A stretch of 64,000 nt of DNA from contig NZ_FOQM01000002.1 of NCBI RefSeq assembly GCF_900113735.1, forward strand, positions 186,001 to 250,000. Reading direction: 5' to 3'. The notes below the pieces were generated by a model. The model was not told the origin of the DNA. It worked only from the letters and a program-made list of their open reading frames with translations, and searched no databases. The stretch is from Bradyrhizobium sp. Gha (GTDB lineage: Bacteria; Pseudomonadota; Alphaproteobacteria; Rhizobiales; Xanthobacteraceae). Shown piece by piece: positions 44,462-56,990 of this stretch (position 1 is its first letter; every line of letters begins with the position of its first letter). A program made the position numbers and the translations under genes.

Positions 44462-45691
44462 CTAGCCGCCGACGTCGGCGCTGATCACGTCGCCGAACAG
44501 ATCCCACTTCTCGCCCTTGAACTTCTCGAGCTGAAGCTGGCTGATCGGCGCAAAGTCGGTCGGCGAGGTGTTGATCTGGATGCCGGGCAGCAGCACCTCG
44601 GTGCGGAAGTTCTTCAGGCTGGCGGCCTGCTTCATGACGTTCGCGCGGGTGAGATCGTCACCGCATTGCTTCAACACCTGGACAAGGGTCTGCGCCACGC
44701 CGTAGCCGACGATGGTGCCGTGGTCGAGCTTGTCGCCGTCGGGGAAGTATTTGGTCATGAAAGCGAGAAACTCCTTCATGCCGGGGTCGTTGTTCCACTG
44801 CGGATCCGAGACGTCCTTGAGATAGTCGGCGGAGATGATGTCCTGCGCATTCTCGAAGCCCGCGGGCTTGAGCACGCTGCCGACGGAGCCGGAGACGTTG
44901 TTCAGGAAATGCAGCGGCTTCCAGCCGACCTCCGCCACCTTCTTGATCGCCTGCGCCGCGAATTTCGGCGTCGTGATGTTCATGAAGACGTCGGCGCCCG
45001 TCGACTTCAGCTTGACGATGTGGCTGTCGATGGTCGGCTCCGAGGTCTCGTAGCTTTCTTCCGCAACGATCATCGAGGCGGCCTTGGCCCCCAAGCCATC
45101 CTTCAGGCCCTTCACATAGTCCTTGCCATAATCGTCGTTCTGGAAGAGCACGGCGATCTTGGCGTCCGGCTTGTTCTTCAGCAGCCATTTCGCATAGATC
45201 TGCGTTTCGCTCTGGTAGTTGGGCTGCCAGCCCATCGTCCAGGGGAAGTCTTTCGGATCGTTCCACTTGGTGGCGCCGGTGGCGACGAACAGTTGCGGCA
45301 CCTTCTTCGAGTTCATGTACTTGTGGATCGCCGAGTTCGGCGGCGTGCCGAGCGAGTTGAAGATGAGCAGCACCTCGTCGCTCTCGACCAGCTTGCGAGC
45401 CTGCTCGACCGTCTTCGGCGGCGAGTAGGCGTCGTCATAGGAGATGAAGTTGATCTTGCGGCCGTTGATGCCACCTTCCTCGTTGATCTTCTTGAAATAG
45501 GCGGCTTCGGTCCGCCCGATGATGCCGTAGGCGGAGGCCGGTCCGCTGTAGGGCATGATGTTGCCGATCTTGATCTCGGTGTCGGTCGCGCCGGTATCGT
45601 ATTTCTTCTGGGCGGACGCGATCGAGGTCGAGGCCGCAATGAGCGCGAGCGCCAGTGACGCGGCCGCAAGCTTGCCGGTGACAGCGGGCAT
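44462..45691 (-). CDS. Liv-type ABC substrate-binding protein, copy A
   Basis: 409-aa periplasmic binding protein (type 1 fold, LivJ/K group). A Sec signal peptide covers residues 1-27, with cleavage after SIASA. The mature protein has DTEIKIGNIMPYSGPASAYG, INFISYDDAYSPPKTVEQAR and LFVATGATKWNDP. It is closely related to the next two upstream genes. GGGAG precedes the ATG. It is the last of three tandem copies behind a complete livG-livF-livH-livM set. By locus context the ligands are probably dicarboxylic or fatty acids. Confidence 0.88.
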   Translation of the reverse strand: MPAVTGKLAAASLALALIAASTSIASAQKKYDTGATDTEIKIGNIMPYSGPASAYGIIGRTEAAYFKKINEEGGINGRKINFISYDDAYSPPKTVEQARKLVESDEVLLIFNSLGTPPNSAIHKYMNSKKVPQLFVATGATKWNDPKDFPWTMGWQPNYQSETQIYAKWLLKNKPDAKIAVLFQNDDYGKDYVKGLKDGLGAKAASMIVAEESYETSEPTIDSHIVKLKSTGADVFMNITTPKFAAQAIKKVAEVGWKPLHFLNNVSGSVGSVLKPAGFENAQDIISADYLKDVSDPQWNNDPGMKEFLAFMTKYFPDGDKLDHGTIVGYGVAQTLVQVLKQCGDDLTRANVMKQAASLKNFRTEVLLPGIQINTSPTDFAPISQLQLEKFKGEKWDLFGDVISADVGG

Positions 45692-45797
45692 TCCAATCTC
45701 CCTTTTTTCTTGGTGTGTGCGCTCCTTTTCTTGCCTTCATTGTTCTTGGTCCGCGCGAGGCCAATTCAATACGATTTGGCTTGGGCCTTCAACAGAA

Positions 45798-45824
45798 AGC
45801 CCCCGCAACGTCGGCGGCGGGGCT
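45798..45824 (-). terminator. Hairpin terminator after binding-protein gene B
   Basis: AGCCCC(C)GC and GCGGGGCT form an 8-bp stem with one bulge; on the minus strand it is followed by TTTCTGTT. It lies about 90 bases past the stop of copy B and before copy A, so copy A needs read-through or its own promoter. Confidence 0.65.
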
Positions 45825-45916
45825 GCGTCTTTAGTAGTCAGGAGCGCCTGTGCAACTGCGAGAAGGCCGGACCCTCCTGGGTTGCTTCACGCCAATTGAA
45901 CAATTCTGGGTTTCGG

Positions 45917-47143
45917 TCAGTGACCGGGCTCGCTCGAAATGATGTCGCCGAACAATTCCCAGGCCTTGCCTTTGAACCGCATCATCTGAAGCTGCTCGAT
46001 CGGCGCGAAATCGTCGGGCGCGGTGTTGATCTTGATGCCGGGAAGCAGCGTGTCGGGCGCGAAATCGTGCAAGCTCGCGGCCTGCTTCATGACGTTGTCG
46101 CGGGTGAGATTGTCGCCGCACATCTGCAGCACCTTCACCATCGTCTGTGCGGCGGCGTAACCGAACGACACCCCGGCATCGAGCTTGTTGGCCTTCGGAT
46201 CGTACTGCGCGACGAAGTCGTAGAACTTCTTCATGCCGTCATCCGCATTCCATTGCGGGTCGGAGCCATCCTTGATGTAGATCGCCGACAAAATGCCTTG
46301 CGAGATCTCGAAGCCCGCGGGCTCGATCACTCCCCCGACCGACGCGGACACGTTCGAGATGATGTGGACCGGGTGCCAGTTGATCTCGGCCACCTTCTTG
46401 ATCGCCTGCGCGGCGAATTTCGGCGTGGTGACGCTGATGAGCACGTCGGCGCCCGCGGCCTTCAGCTTCACGATGTGCTCGTCGATCGCGGGCTCCGATG
46501 TGTCGTAAGCCTCCTCGAGCACGATCATCGAGGCCTTGGCGCCGAGGCCGTTCTTCAGCCCGTTCAGATAGTCCTTGCCGAAATCGTCGTTCTGGTAGAG
46601 CACGCCGATCTTTGCGTCCGGCTTCTCCGTGATGATGTACTTGGCGTAGATCTTCGCTTCGCTCGCGTAGCTCGGCTGCCAGCCCATGGTCCAGGGATAT
46701 TGCTTCGGGTCGTTCCACTTCGAGGCGCCGCTCGCCACGAACAATTGCGGCACTTTCTTCTCGTTCATGTATTTGCGGATGGCGCCGTTGGTGGAGGTGC
46801 CGAGCGAGCCGAAGATCAAGAGCACATTGTCGCTCTCGACCAGCTTGCGGGCCTGCTCCACCGTCTTCGGCGGCGAGTACCCATCGTCATACGAGATAAA
46901 CTTGACCTTGCGGCCGTTGATGCCGCCCTCGGCATTGATCTTGTTGAAATAGGCTTCCTCGGCCTTGCCGATCGCGCCGTAAGCGGAGGCTGGTCCGCTA
47001 TAGGGCATGATGTTGCCGATCTTGATCTCGGTATCCGAGGCGCCGTTGTCGTAGGCTTTCTGCGCCAGGACGGGATTACCCACCGCAGTGCACAACGCGA
47101 ATGCGGCCGAAAACGCCGCAACCTGAAATCGAACGACGGTCAT
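45917..47143 (-). CDS. Liv-type ABC substrate-binding protein, copy B
   Basis: 408-aa paralogue of copies A and C. A signal peptide covers about residues 1-26 (VGNPVLA before the mature QKAYDNG). Shared segments include DTEIKIGNIMPYSGPASAYG, VKFISYDDGYSPPKTVEQAR and LFVASGASKWNDP. The ligand-lining region differs (for example VSASVGGVIEPAGFEISQG against NVSGSVGSVLKPAGFE in copy A), so the copies may differ in specificity. GGGAGAG precedes the ATG. Terminators lie both before and after this gene. Confidence 0.88.
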   Translation of the reverse strand: MTVVRFQVAAFSAAFALCTAVGNPVLAQKAYDNGASDTEIKIGNIMPYSGPASAYGAIGKAEEAYFNKINAEGGINGRKVKFISYDDGYSPPKTVEQARKLVESDNVLLIFGSLGTSTNGAIRKYMNEKKVPQLFVASGASKWNDPKQYPWTMGWQPSYASEAKIYAKYIITEKPDAKIGVLYQNDDFGKDYLNGLKNGLGAKASMIVLEEAYDTSEPAIDEHIVKLKAAGADVLISVTTPKFAAQAIKKVAEINWHPVHIISNVSASVGGVIEPAGFEISQGILSAIYIKDGSDPQWNADDGMKKFYDFVAQYDPKANKLDAGVSFGYAAAQTMVKVLQMCGDNLTRDNVMKQAASLHDFAPDTLLPGIKINTAPDDFAPIEQLQMMRFKGKAWELFGDIISSEPGH

Positions 47144-47203
47144 CGCTCTCCCACCTCACCTGGATCGGCGCCGCATTGAACAAGATTGATCCGTGACGTC
47201 AAC

Positions 47204-47233
47204 AAAAAGCCCCCACGATCGTTCGTGGGGGCC
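47204..47233 (-). terminator. Strong rho-independent terminator after binding-protein gene C
   Basis: GCCCCCACGA (47209-47218) and TCGTGGGGGC (47223-47232), a perfect 10-bp stem with a 4-base loop. On the minus strand it is followed by TTTTTG. It lies 30 bases past the stop of copy C and ahead of copy B. Confidence 0.9.
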
Positions 47234-47262
47234 TCGCCAGTTTGGACGATTGTGACGACGCG

Positions 47263-48492
47263 TTATTCCGGAGCGACGTCGCCGTTCATGATGTCGCCGA
47301 ACTGTTCCCACTTCTCGCCCTTGAAACGCTGCATCTGCAGCTGACTGATCGGGGCGAAGTCGCTCGGACCGGTGTTGATCTTGACCCCGGGCAGGAGCGT
47401 GTCCGGTGTGAAGTCCTTCAGGCTCGCCGCCTGCTTCATCAGATTGGCGCGGGTGAGATCGTCGCCGCACTGTTCCAGCGCCTTGACCAGCGTCTGCGCG
47501 GCGCCGTAGCCGTAGACGACGCTGGAGTCGGTCTTGTCGACGCCGGGCATGTACTTGTCCAGGAACTCGACCCACTTCTTCATGCCGGCATCGTCAGCCC
47601 AGCGCGGATCGGCGCCGTCCTTGGCGTAAGCCGCCGACAGCACGTCCTGCGAGGCTTCGAAGCCCGCAGGCTTCATCACGCTGCCGACCGAAGCCGACAC
47701 GTTGGTGATGATCTGGAGCGGCTTCCAGCCGAGCTCGGCGGTCTTCTTGATGGTCTGGGCGCCGAACTTCGGCGTCGTGTAGATCAAGAGCACGTCGGGA
47801 TTGGCGGCCTTGATCTTGACGATGTGGCCATCGATCGAGGGCTCGGAGACCTCATAGCTCTCTTCCATGATGATCGTGGACGAGGCCTTGGCGCCAAAGC
47901 CGTCCTTGGTGCCCTTGAGGTAGTCTTTGCCGAAATCGTCGTTCTGGTAGAGGATCGCGACCTTGGCGTCGGGCTTCTCCTTCGTCAGCCACTTCGCGTA
48001 GATCTGCGCTTCGCTCTGGTAGGACGGCTGCCAGCCCATGGTCCAGGGGAAGTGCTTCGGGTCGTTCCACTTGGTGGCGCCGGTGGCGACGAACAGCTGC
48101 GGCACCTTCTTGGCGTTCAGATATTTCTGGATTGCGGTGTTGGACGGCGTGCCGAGCGGGTTGAACACGGCGAGTACCTCGTCGCTTTCGACCAGCTTGC
48201 GGACCTGCTCGACCGCCTTCGGCGGTGAATAGCCGTCATCATAGGTGACGTAGACGATCTTGCGGCCGTTGATGCCGCCCTTGTCGTTGATCATCTTGAA
48301 ATAGGCTTCTTCGGTCTTGCCGATGATGCCGTAGGCCGACGCCGGACCGCTGTACGGCATGATGTTGCCGATCTTGATCTCGGTATCGGTCGCGCCGGTG
48401 TCGTATGTCTTCTGAGCGAGTGCTGCGCCGGAGGTGAGGGTCGCGACCGCCGTTACGAGTGCGGCGGTTCGTAGTGTTCTTCCGAAAGGCAA
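47263..48492 (-). CDS. Liv-type ABC substrate-binding protein, copy C
   Basis: 409-aa binding protein, first of the three tandem copies and nearest the permease genes. I start it at TTG 48492: AAGGAG lies 6 bases before it and the length then equals its paralogues. The frame stays open far upstream through livM, but that is a shadow. Signal peptide about residues 1-26 (SGAALA before QKTYDTG). The mature part has DTEIKIGNIMPYSGPASAYG, IVYVTYDDGYSPPKAVEQVR and LFVATGATKWNDP. Forty-one bases separate it from livM, so it belongs to the main transporter transcript. Confidence 0.88.
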   Translation of the reverse strand: MPFGRTLRTAALVTAVATLTSGAALAQKTYDTGATDTEIKIGNIMPYSGPASAYGIIGKTEEAYFKMINDKGGINGRKIVYVTYDDGYSPPKAVEQVRKLVESDEVLAVFNPLGTPSNTAIQKYLNAKKVPQLFVATGATKWNDPKHFPWTMGWQPSYQSEAQIYAKWLTKEKPDAKVAILYQNDDFGKDYLKGTKDGFGAKASSTIIMEESYEVSEPSIDGHIVKIKAANPDVLLIYTTPKFGAQTIKKTAELGWKPLQIITNVSASVGSVMKPAGFEASQDVLSAAYAKDGADPRWADDAGMKKWVEFLDKYMPGVDKTDSSVVYGYGAAQTLVKALEQCGDDLTRANLMKQAASLKDFTPDTLLPGVKINTGPSDFAPISQLQMQRFKGEKWEQFGDIMNGDVAPE

Positions 48493-48533
48493 TTGGGTCT
48501 CCTTGGTTAAACAAACGGTCTTGACGAGCGTTT

Positions 48534-49553
48534 TCAGCTTTTTCTGAGCCGTCCGGCGAGTTGCTGGCCCATGATCGCGAGTTGCCTTGCGCCGTGCGGC
48601 ACGAGGTAGATGACGAGGAACAGCAGCACGCCGAACACGGCGCCGGAGAGGCCTTTGGAAATGCCCTCTGCGATGTTCGGCACGAAGATGATGAAGGCCG
48701 CGCCGACGATCGAGCCGGGCAGCCAGCCGACGCCCCCGACGACCATGCCGAGGAATAGCTGGATCGCGAGCGTGATGGTGAAGCTGTCCGGTGCGACGAA
48801 CTGCACCGCGATCGCGCTGAGTCCGCCGGCGACGCCGGTGATGCCGGCGGAGACGCCGAAAGCGAGCGTCTTGTACAGCGCGACGTTGACGCCCATCGCG
48901 GAGGCCGCGATCTCGTTGTCGCGGATCGCCATGAAGGCGCGGCCCGAGCGGGAGCGCAGCAAATTGACCGAGAAGATGTAGATCGCGAGCACGACGACGA
49001 GGGTGAAATAATACAGCCACATGTCCTGCGAAATCTTCAGGCCGAACGGCGCGTCGGGCTTGGTGACGACGAGGCCCTGCACCCCGCCGGTCCAGGGCTC
49101 GAGAAAGTTCAGCTTGAGGAGCTGCGGCATCGCGGTGGCGAGCGCGAAGGTCGCGAGCGCGAGGTACACGCCGGAAAGCCGCAGCGCCGGCTGGCCGAAC
49201 AGGAAGCCCGCGCCGAAGCACAGCACGCCAGCGACCGGCAGGCACAGGAAGTACGGGATGTTGAACTGCTCCATCATGACGGCGGTGATGTAGGCGCCGA
49301 TGCCGTAGAACGCGCTTTGGCCGAGCGAGAACTGGCCGCTTCCGCCGGTCAGGATGTTCAACGCCAGCACAGCGAGGCCCAGATACAGGAGCTGCGTGAG
49401 CTGGAAGATCACGAAGTTCTTCGCAAACACGGGAACGATGAGGAGGAGCAGCAGCACCACCACCGAGGTGCCCGTGCCCAGCGTCATGGCGCGCTTCGGA
49501 ACGGCTTCGACCGTCTCGTTGCCTTCGGCGACGACATCTTCTGCTGCGCTCAT
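48534..49553 (-). CDS. livM: Branched-chain-type ABC permease (LivM)
   Basis: 339-aa permease with a charged N-terminus (SAAEDVVAEGNETVEAVPKR) and about nine hydrophobic segments. The LivM hallmark NILTGGSGQFSLGQSAFYGI is near residue 75, and the coupling loop is LRSRSGRAFMAIRDNEIAA. ATG at 49553 lies 2 bases after the livH stop; an in-frame TTG overlapping that stop is the alternative. It forms the channel with LivH. Confidence 0.9.
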   Translation of the reverse strand: MSAAEDVVAEGNETVEAVPKRAMTLGTGTSVVVLLLLLIVPVFAKNFVIFQLTQLLYLGLAVLALNILTGGSGQFSLGQSAFYGIGAYITAVMMEQFNIPYFLCLPVAGVLCFGAGFLFGQPALRLSGVYLALATFALATAMPQLLKLNFLEPWTGGVQGLVVTKPDAPFGLKISQDMWLYYFTLVVVLAIYIFSVNLLRSRSGRAFMAIRDNEIAASAMGVNVALYKTLAFGVSAGITGVAGGLSAIAVQFVAPDSFTITLAIQLFLGMVVGGVGWLPGSIVGAAFIIFVPNIAEGISKGLSGAVFGVLLFLVIYLVPHGARQLAIMGQQLAGRLRKS

Positions 49554-49555
49554 GA

Positions 49556-50434
49556 TCAAACTCGCTTGACGATGTGCCGGCCGAACAGACCAGCGGGTTT
49601 GACGACCAGGACGGAGATGATCAGCGCGAGCGCGATCGGGAGTTTCAGCTCGTTGCCGACGCCGGGGATGTAGGTGCCGGCGAGGTTCTCGAAGATGCCG
49701 ACCAGGAAGCCGCCGACCACGGCGCCGAACGGGCTGGTCAGTCCGCCGAGCACGGCGGCGGCAAAGCCGTAGATCAGCACGCCGCCCATCATGTTGGGCT
49801 CGAGGAACACCACGGGGGCGATCAGCATGCCGGCGATCGCGCCAATCGCGGTGGCCATGCCCCAGCCCAGAGCAATCATCCAGGAGGTGTTGATGCCGAC
49901 GAGCCTGGCCGATTCAGGAACAGACGCAGCGGCGCGCATGGCAAGGCCGATCCTGGTGTACTGGAAGAAGAAATACAGGGCGAGCAGCAGCAGCACGGTG
50001 ACGCCGATCATGCCGGCCTGGTGGGTAGAGATCAGCTGGCTGCCGAGGAACGGCGCGGAGCCGAACGGGGTCGGGTACTGCTTGATGGTGAAGTCCCAGA
50101 TCAGGCCGGCCGACGAGTTGATGATCGCGAACAGCGCGATGAAGCCGGCAACGTTGGTCAGGACAGGGGCTTTCGCGAGGGGCTTGAACAGGATGCGCTC
50201 GATGGCGATGCCGGCGAAGAACGAGAAGATCAGCGTGATCAGGAAGGCGCCCCAATAGGGCACGCCCCATTGCATCAACTGCCAGGAGATGAAGGTCGAG
50301 AACATCGCCATCTCGCCCTGCGCGAAGTTGAGATGGTCGATCGCCTGGTAGATCATGACCACGGCGAGCGCCATGCAGGCGTAGATGGCACCGGTAGCAA
50401 TGCCGGCCAGCACCTGGTTGGTAAACAGCTCCAT
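49556..50434 (-). CDS. livH: Branched-chain-type ABC permease (LivH)
   Basis: 292-aa LivH permease. It begins MELFTNQVLAGIATGAIYAC and has HLNFAQGEMAMFSTFISWQL near residue 35. The coupling region is FQYTRIGLAMRAAASVPESA, and FAAAVLGGLTSPFGAVVGGF lies near the C-terminus. It sits 12 bases after livF and almost abuts livM, so livG-F-H-M is one operon. It acts in the inner membrane. Confidence 0.92.
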   Translation of the reverse strand: MELFTNQVLAGIATGAIYACMALAVVMIYQAIDHLNFAQGEMAMFSTFISWQLMQWGVPYWGAFLITLIFSFFAGIAIERILFKPLAKAPVLTNVAGFIALFAIINSSAGLIWDFTIKQYPTPFGSAPFLGSQLISTHQAGMIGVTVLLLLALYFFFQYTRIGLAMRAAASVPESARLVGINTSWMIALGWGMATAIGAIAGMLIAPVVFLEPNMMGGVLIYGFAAAVLGGLTSPFGAVVGGFLVGIFENLAGTYIPGVGNELKLPIALALIISVLVVKPAGLFGRHIVKRV

Positions 50435-50446
50435 CGTGCCGGCTCC

Positions 50447-51156
50447 TCAGTAACCCAGATAGGATTTGCGGATTTCTTCGTTGTTCGCGATGTCCTTGGC
50501 ATTGCCGGACATCACGATACGGCCGGTCTCGATCACATAGGCCTGATCGGCGAGCTCGAGCGCGAGCTGGGCGTTCTGCTCGACCACCAGGATCGACACC
50601 TTGTCCTCGCGGTTGATCTTGCCGAGAATGCCGAACAGGTCGCGCACCACCAGCGGCGCAAGTCCGAAGGACGGCTCGTCGAGCAGCATCAGGCGCGGCC
50701 GCAGCATCAGTGCGCGGGCGACCGCGAGCATCTGCTGCTCGCCGCCGGACAGCGTACCGGCCTGCTGGGTGTGCCGCTGCTTCAGGACAGGGAAATGCGC
50801 ATACATCCGCTCGATGTCGGAGACGATGCCGGCATTGTCCTTGCGGGTGATGGCGCCGAGCTGGAGATTCTCCTCCACCGTCATGGTGGTGAAGGTGCCG
50901 CGGCCCTGCGGCACATGGGCGATGCCGAAGCGCACGATGCTCTCGGTCGAGCGGTTGTTCAGCGGCTTGCCGTCGAATTCGATGCCGCCGGTGGAGCGCA
51001 CCATGTTGCAGATCGCGCGCAAGGTCGTGGTCTTGCCGGCACCGTTGGCTCCCAGCAGCGTCGTGAGCGAGCCCTCGTTGAGCGAGAAGGAGAGGCCATG
51101 GAGCGCCTGCACCTGACCGTAATAGGCGCGCAGGTCCTTGACGTTGAGCAGAACGG

Positions 51157-51160
<4 letters not shown>
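50447..51160 (-). CDS. livF: Branched-chain-type ABC ATPase (LivF)
   Basis: 237-aa ATPase: Walker A GANGAGKTT, signature LSGGEQQMLAVARAL, Walker B LMLLDEPSFGLAP, followed by ILVVEQNAQLAL. The ATG overlaps the livG stop by 4 bases (ATGA). It energises import through LivH/LivM together with LivG. Confidence 0.93.
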
Positions 51161-51954
<794 letters not shown>

Positions 51955-52020
51955 GTCGTCTCGCCCACAGACATCAGTGAGCGAACGGGCGACGCGAGCC
52001 GCTCCCTGACACGACAAAGG

Positions 52021-52887
52021 CTATCTGAACCCCTCGGCCACACGCGCAACTTTTCCTCCTGATTTCAGCTTTTTGCTGACTTCTTTTTTGGATTGCGGCA
52101 TCAGACCCCCGAGCGCCGCTTCGATGTTCCTTACCATCGCCAGCAAGCGCGGTCCAATGTCGTTGATCAATCGCTCTTCCGTGAAGCGGAATGCGGGGGC
52201 GCCGCAATTGAATGCGTAGGGACCGGTTCCGTCGTTGAGCTTGAGCGCAACGCCGGCTGCGCCGATGTCGTCGTGCCAGTCGCCGACGGAGATCGCGAAG
52301 CCGTGCTTGGCGACCGTCTCGCCGGAACGCTCCAGGCCGTCGCGCATCTTGGGCCACCGGCTGCCGTAATGCTCGCGCAGTTCGCGCAGCAATTCGGTGC
52401 GCTCGTCATCGTTCAACGCCCAGAAATAGGCGCGCCCCATCGCGGTGGTTGCAATCGGCACGCGCGATCCGACGTCAAGTTGAACTCCGACCGTCTCGGT
52501 GCCGCGGCTCTGCCCGAAATAGATCATGCTTTGGCGGTCGCGGCCGCCGATTGCGACGGCGCCCCCCGTCGCGCGCATCACGTCCTCGCGAAACGGTTCC
52601 GACAAATGCCGAACGCCGAGATTGGCGAGCGCGGCATAACCGAGCGCCATTGCGGCGGGCGCCAGCTGATACTTTTCGAAACGGGGAACCGGTGTCAGAT
52701 AACCGAGCTTCGTCAGCGTGTAGGTCAGCCGCGACACCGTCGGCTTCGGCAGGTTGGTGCGGGAGGCAATCTCCTGATTGCCGAGAAGTCCGTCGCTCGG
52801 TTGGAATGCTCGCAATACATCAAGCCCGCGGGAAAGCGCGACGACGAAATTCCGATCGGTCGCGGTCTTCTTTCCTGTACGCTTCAT
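52021..52887 (-). CDS. IclR family transcriptional regulator
   Basis: 288-aa IclR regulator. The N-terminal winged helix-turn-helix lies in LRAFQPSDGLLGNQEIASRT and LPKPTVSRLTYTLTKLGYL. A C-terminal effector domain follows (IYFGQSRGTETVGVQLDVGS; ATTAMGRAYFWALN). ATG at 52887 is preceded by CAGGG. It is upstream of, and on the same strand as, livG-F-H-M, and divergent from the beta-oxidation operon. A perfect palindrome lies in the 130-base gap. It most likely senses a dicarboxylate, fatty acid or CoA ester and controls both directions. Confidence 0.9.
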   Translation of the reverse strand: MKRTGKKTATDRNFVVALSRGLDVLRAFQPSDGLLGNQEIASRTNLPKPTVSRLTYTLTKLGYLTPVPRFEKYQLAPAAMALGYAALANLGVRHLSEPFREDVMRATGGAVAIGGRDRQSMIYFGQSRGTETVGVQLDVGSRVPIATTAMGRAYFWALNDDERTELLRELREHYGSRWPKMRDGLERSGETVAKHGFAISVGDWHDDIGAAGVALKLNDGTGPYAFNCGAPAFRFTEERLINDIGPRLLAMVRNIEAALGGLMPQSKKEVSKKLKSGGKVARVAEGFR

Positions 52888-52954
52888 CCCTGATCTGCTT
52901 CTTGCGCGGAGTCGTTGACAAGCCACGTGCTTCAAAATAACCCTGCCGTCAAGA

Positions 52955-52973
52955 TGCGGAATTAAATTCCGCA
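52955..52973. promoter_or_regulatory. Perfect 19-bp palindrome, probable IclR operator
   Basis: TGCGGAATTAAATTCCGCA: nine bases on each side of a central A are exact reverse complements. It lies 68 bases before the IclR start codon on one side and 45 bases before the GTG of the hydratase/dehydrogenase gene on the other. IclR proteins typically bind TGGAA-like palindromes of this size. Confidence 0.75.
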
Positions 52974-53017
52974 CCGCGAAATCGAACAAAAGTAAATCCC
53001 CACCAAGGAGGGAAGCC

Positions 53018-55114
<2,097 letters not shown>

Positions 55115-55165
55115 TTGGGTTGGTCGCCATAGCCGCGACGTCTTCCTCCGAGGCACGCTCCCTCC

Positions 55166-55275
55166 GTTCCCTCCCCCCTTGCGGGGGAGGGGCAGGGAGG
55201 GGGGTAGCCCCGGGGCGAGCGCAGCGTTTGTGGCTACCCTCTCCCCAACCCTCCCCCGCAAGGGGGGAGGGTGCC
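55166..55275. repeat. Long extragenic inverted repeat
   Basis: Arms of about 43 bases, with a perfect core CTCCCCCCTTGCGGGGGAG (55171-55189) matched by its exact complement at 55251-55269, around a 25-base centre. It fills most of the gap between the first two genes of the beta-oxidation operon. Transcribed, it would form a very stable hairpin that could lower or protect the downstream message. Confidence 0.8.
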
Positions 55276-55313
55276 CATCCGTCCGTGCCTGCCTTACGTG
55301 AAGTAACGAAGCA

Positions 55314-56990
55314 ATGACCCATCCCGGCGAACAGTTCTACCCTGAGGGCGTGCATTGGGACGACAGCATCGTCCAGGGCACGCTGCCTGACCTGCTCGCG
55401 ACGGCCGCCGCAAATTACGGCCCGCGCATCGCGATCGAATTTCGCGACCGTCCGATCACCTATGCCGAGCTCGCCGCTCAGGCCGAGCGCGCGGCGGCCG
55501 CGTTCCTGCGCGTCGGTTGCGGCAAGAACAGCTCCGTCGCGCTGTTCCTCGGCAATACGCCTGATCATCCCGTCAATTTCTTCGGCGCGCTGAAGGCAGG
55601 CGCCCGCGTCGCGCATCTGTCGCCGCTCGACGGCGAGATCGCGCTGACGCACAAGGTCTCCGATTCCGGCTCGCGCCTGCTCGTCACCTCGAACCTCCAG
55701 GCCTTGTTGCCGACCGCTCTGAAATTACTGGAGAAGGGGTTGATCGATCGCCTGGTCGTCTGCGAGGACGACAGCTGGGGCAAGGTCGGCACGCCGCAGG
55801 CGGCGATCCCCGATGATCCCCGCATCGTCACCTTCAAGGCCTTTGTCGAAGGCGCGCCGCTGCCGGCACAATGGCCCGCAGTTTCGGTCGATGACGTCGC
55901 CTTGCTGCAATATACCGGCGGCACCACCGGCCTGCCGAAAGGCGCGATGCTGACCCACGGCAATCTTTCATCCGCGGTCTCGATCTACGACATCTGGGGC
56001 AAGCCGAACCGTGCGGCGCGTGGCGACGTCGTCGAGCGCGTGATCTGCGTGCTGCCCCTGTTCCACATCTATGCGCTCACCGTGGTGTTGCTGTCGTCGC
56101 TCCGCCGCGGCAATCTGATCTCGCTCCACCAGCGCTTCGACGTCGAAGCCGTGATGCGCGACATCGAGGTCAAGCGCGCGACCTATTTCCCCGGCGTGCC
56201 GACGATGTGGATCGCGATCGCGGCACTGCCCGATCTCGACAAGCGCGACTTCTCCTCGCTCACCGCGATCGGCTCCGGCGGCGCACCGCTGCCGGTCGAG
56301 GTCGCGAGCTTCTTCGAGCGCAAGGTCGGCAAGAAGCTGAAGAGCGGCTGGGGCATGACCGAGACCTGCTCGCCCGGCACCGGCCATCCGCCTGTCGGAC
56401 CCGACAAGCCCGGTTCGATCGGGTTGATGCTGCCCGGCATCGAGCTTGACGTCGTCTCGCTGGAAGATCCAACCAAAGTGTTGCCGCCGGGCGAAGTCGG
56501 CGAGATCCGCATCAAGGGTCCGAACGTCACCAGAGGCTATTGGAACAGACCGGCCGGATCCGCGGAGGCCTTCGTCGACGGCCGCTTCCTCACAGGCGAT
56601 ATCGGCTATGTCGACACCGACGGTTATTTCTTCCTGGTCGACCGCAAGAAGGACATGATCATCTCAGGTGGCTTCAACGTCTATCCGCAGATGATCGAGC
56701 AGGCGATCTACACCGTTCCGGGCGTGCATGAGGTGATCGTGCTCGGCATTCCCGACGCCTATCGCGGCGAGGCCGCGAAGGCCTTCATCAAGCTCAAGCC
56801 GGGCGCCAAGCCGTTCTCGCTCGACGAGCTGCGCGCGCAGCTCGCCGGCAAGGTCGGCAAGCACGAAATGCCGGCGGCGGTCGAGTTCGTCGACGACCTG
56901 CCGCGCACGCCCGTCGGAAAATTGTCGCGCCACGAACTGCGGCAGCAGCAGAAACCATCACATCCAACGCAACCAGGAGGTCGCTCTTGA
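55314..56990 (+). CDS. pimA: Acyl-CoA ligase (PimA-like)
   Basis: 558-aa AMP-forming acyl-CoA ligase. Motifs: [20 protein letters not shown] (ATP/AMP binding), [12 protein letters not shown], the adenine-site Asp in [13 protein letters not shown], the hinge in [19 protein letters not shown] and the C-terminal catalytic Lys in [12 protein letters not shown]. It activates fatty or dicarboxylic acids to CoA thioesters. Place in the operon and type match pimA of R. palustris, known for C7-C14 dicarboxylates and fatty acids. It is separated from the first gene by a long inverted repeat. Confidence 0.88.
   Translation: MTHPGEQFYPEGVHWDDSIVQGTLPDLLATAAANYGPRIAIEFRDRPITYAELAAQAERAAAAFLRVGCGKNSSVALFLGNTPDHPVNFFGALKAGARVAHLSPLDGEIALTHKVSDSGSRLLVTSNLQALLPTALKLLEKGLIDRLVVCEDDSWGKVGTPQAAIPDDPRIVTFKAFVEGAPLPAQWPAVSVDDVALLQYTGGTTGLPKGAMLTHGNLSSAVSIYDIWGKPNRAARGDVVERVICVLPLFHIYALTVVLLSSLRRGNLISLHQRFDVEAVMRDIEVKRATYFPGVPTMWIAIAALPDLDKRDFSSLTAIGSGGAPLPVEVASFFERKVGKKLKSGWGMTETCSPGTGHPPVGPDKPGSIGLMLPGIELDVVSLEDPTKVLPPGEVGEIRIKGPNVTRGYWNRPAGSAEAFVDGRFLTGDIGYVDTDGYFFLVDRKKDMIISGGFNVYPQMIEQAIYTVPGVHEVIVLGIPDAYRGEAAKAFIKLKPGAKPFSLDELRAQLAGKVGKHEMPAAVEFVDDLPRTPVGKLSRHELRQQQKPSHPTQPGGRS

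Noticed and set aside
44354..47179. Two plus-strand frames of over 400 codons opposite the binding-protein genes
   Set aside because: They are similar to each other only because the genes on the other strand are paralogues; composition is typical of antisense shadows.
48493..49245. Upstream extension of the copy C binding-protein frame through livM
   Set aside because: The extension is an Arg-rich shadow of livM in another frame; a TTG with AAGGAG in front gives the family length and a proper signal peptide.
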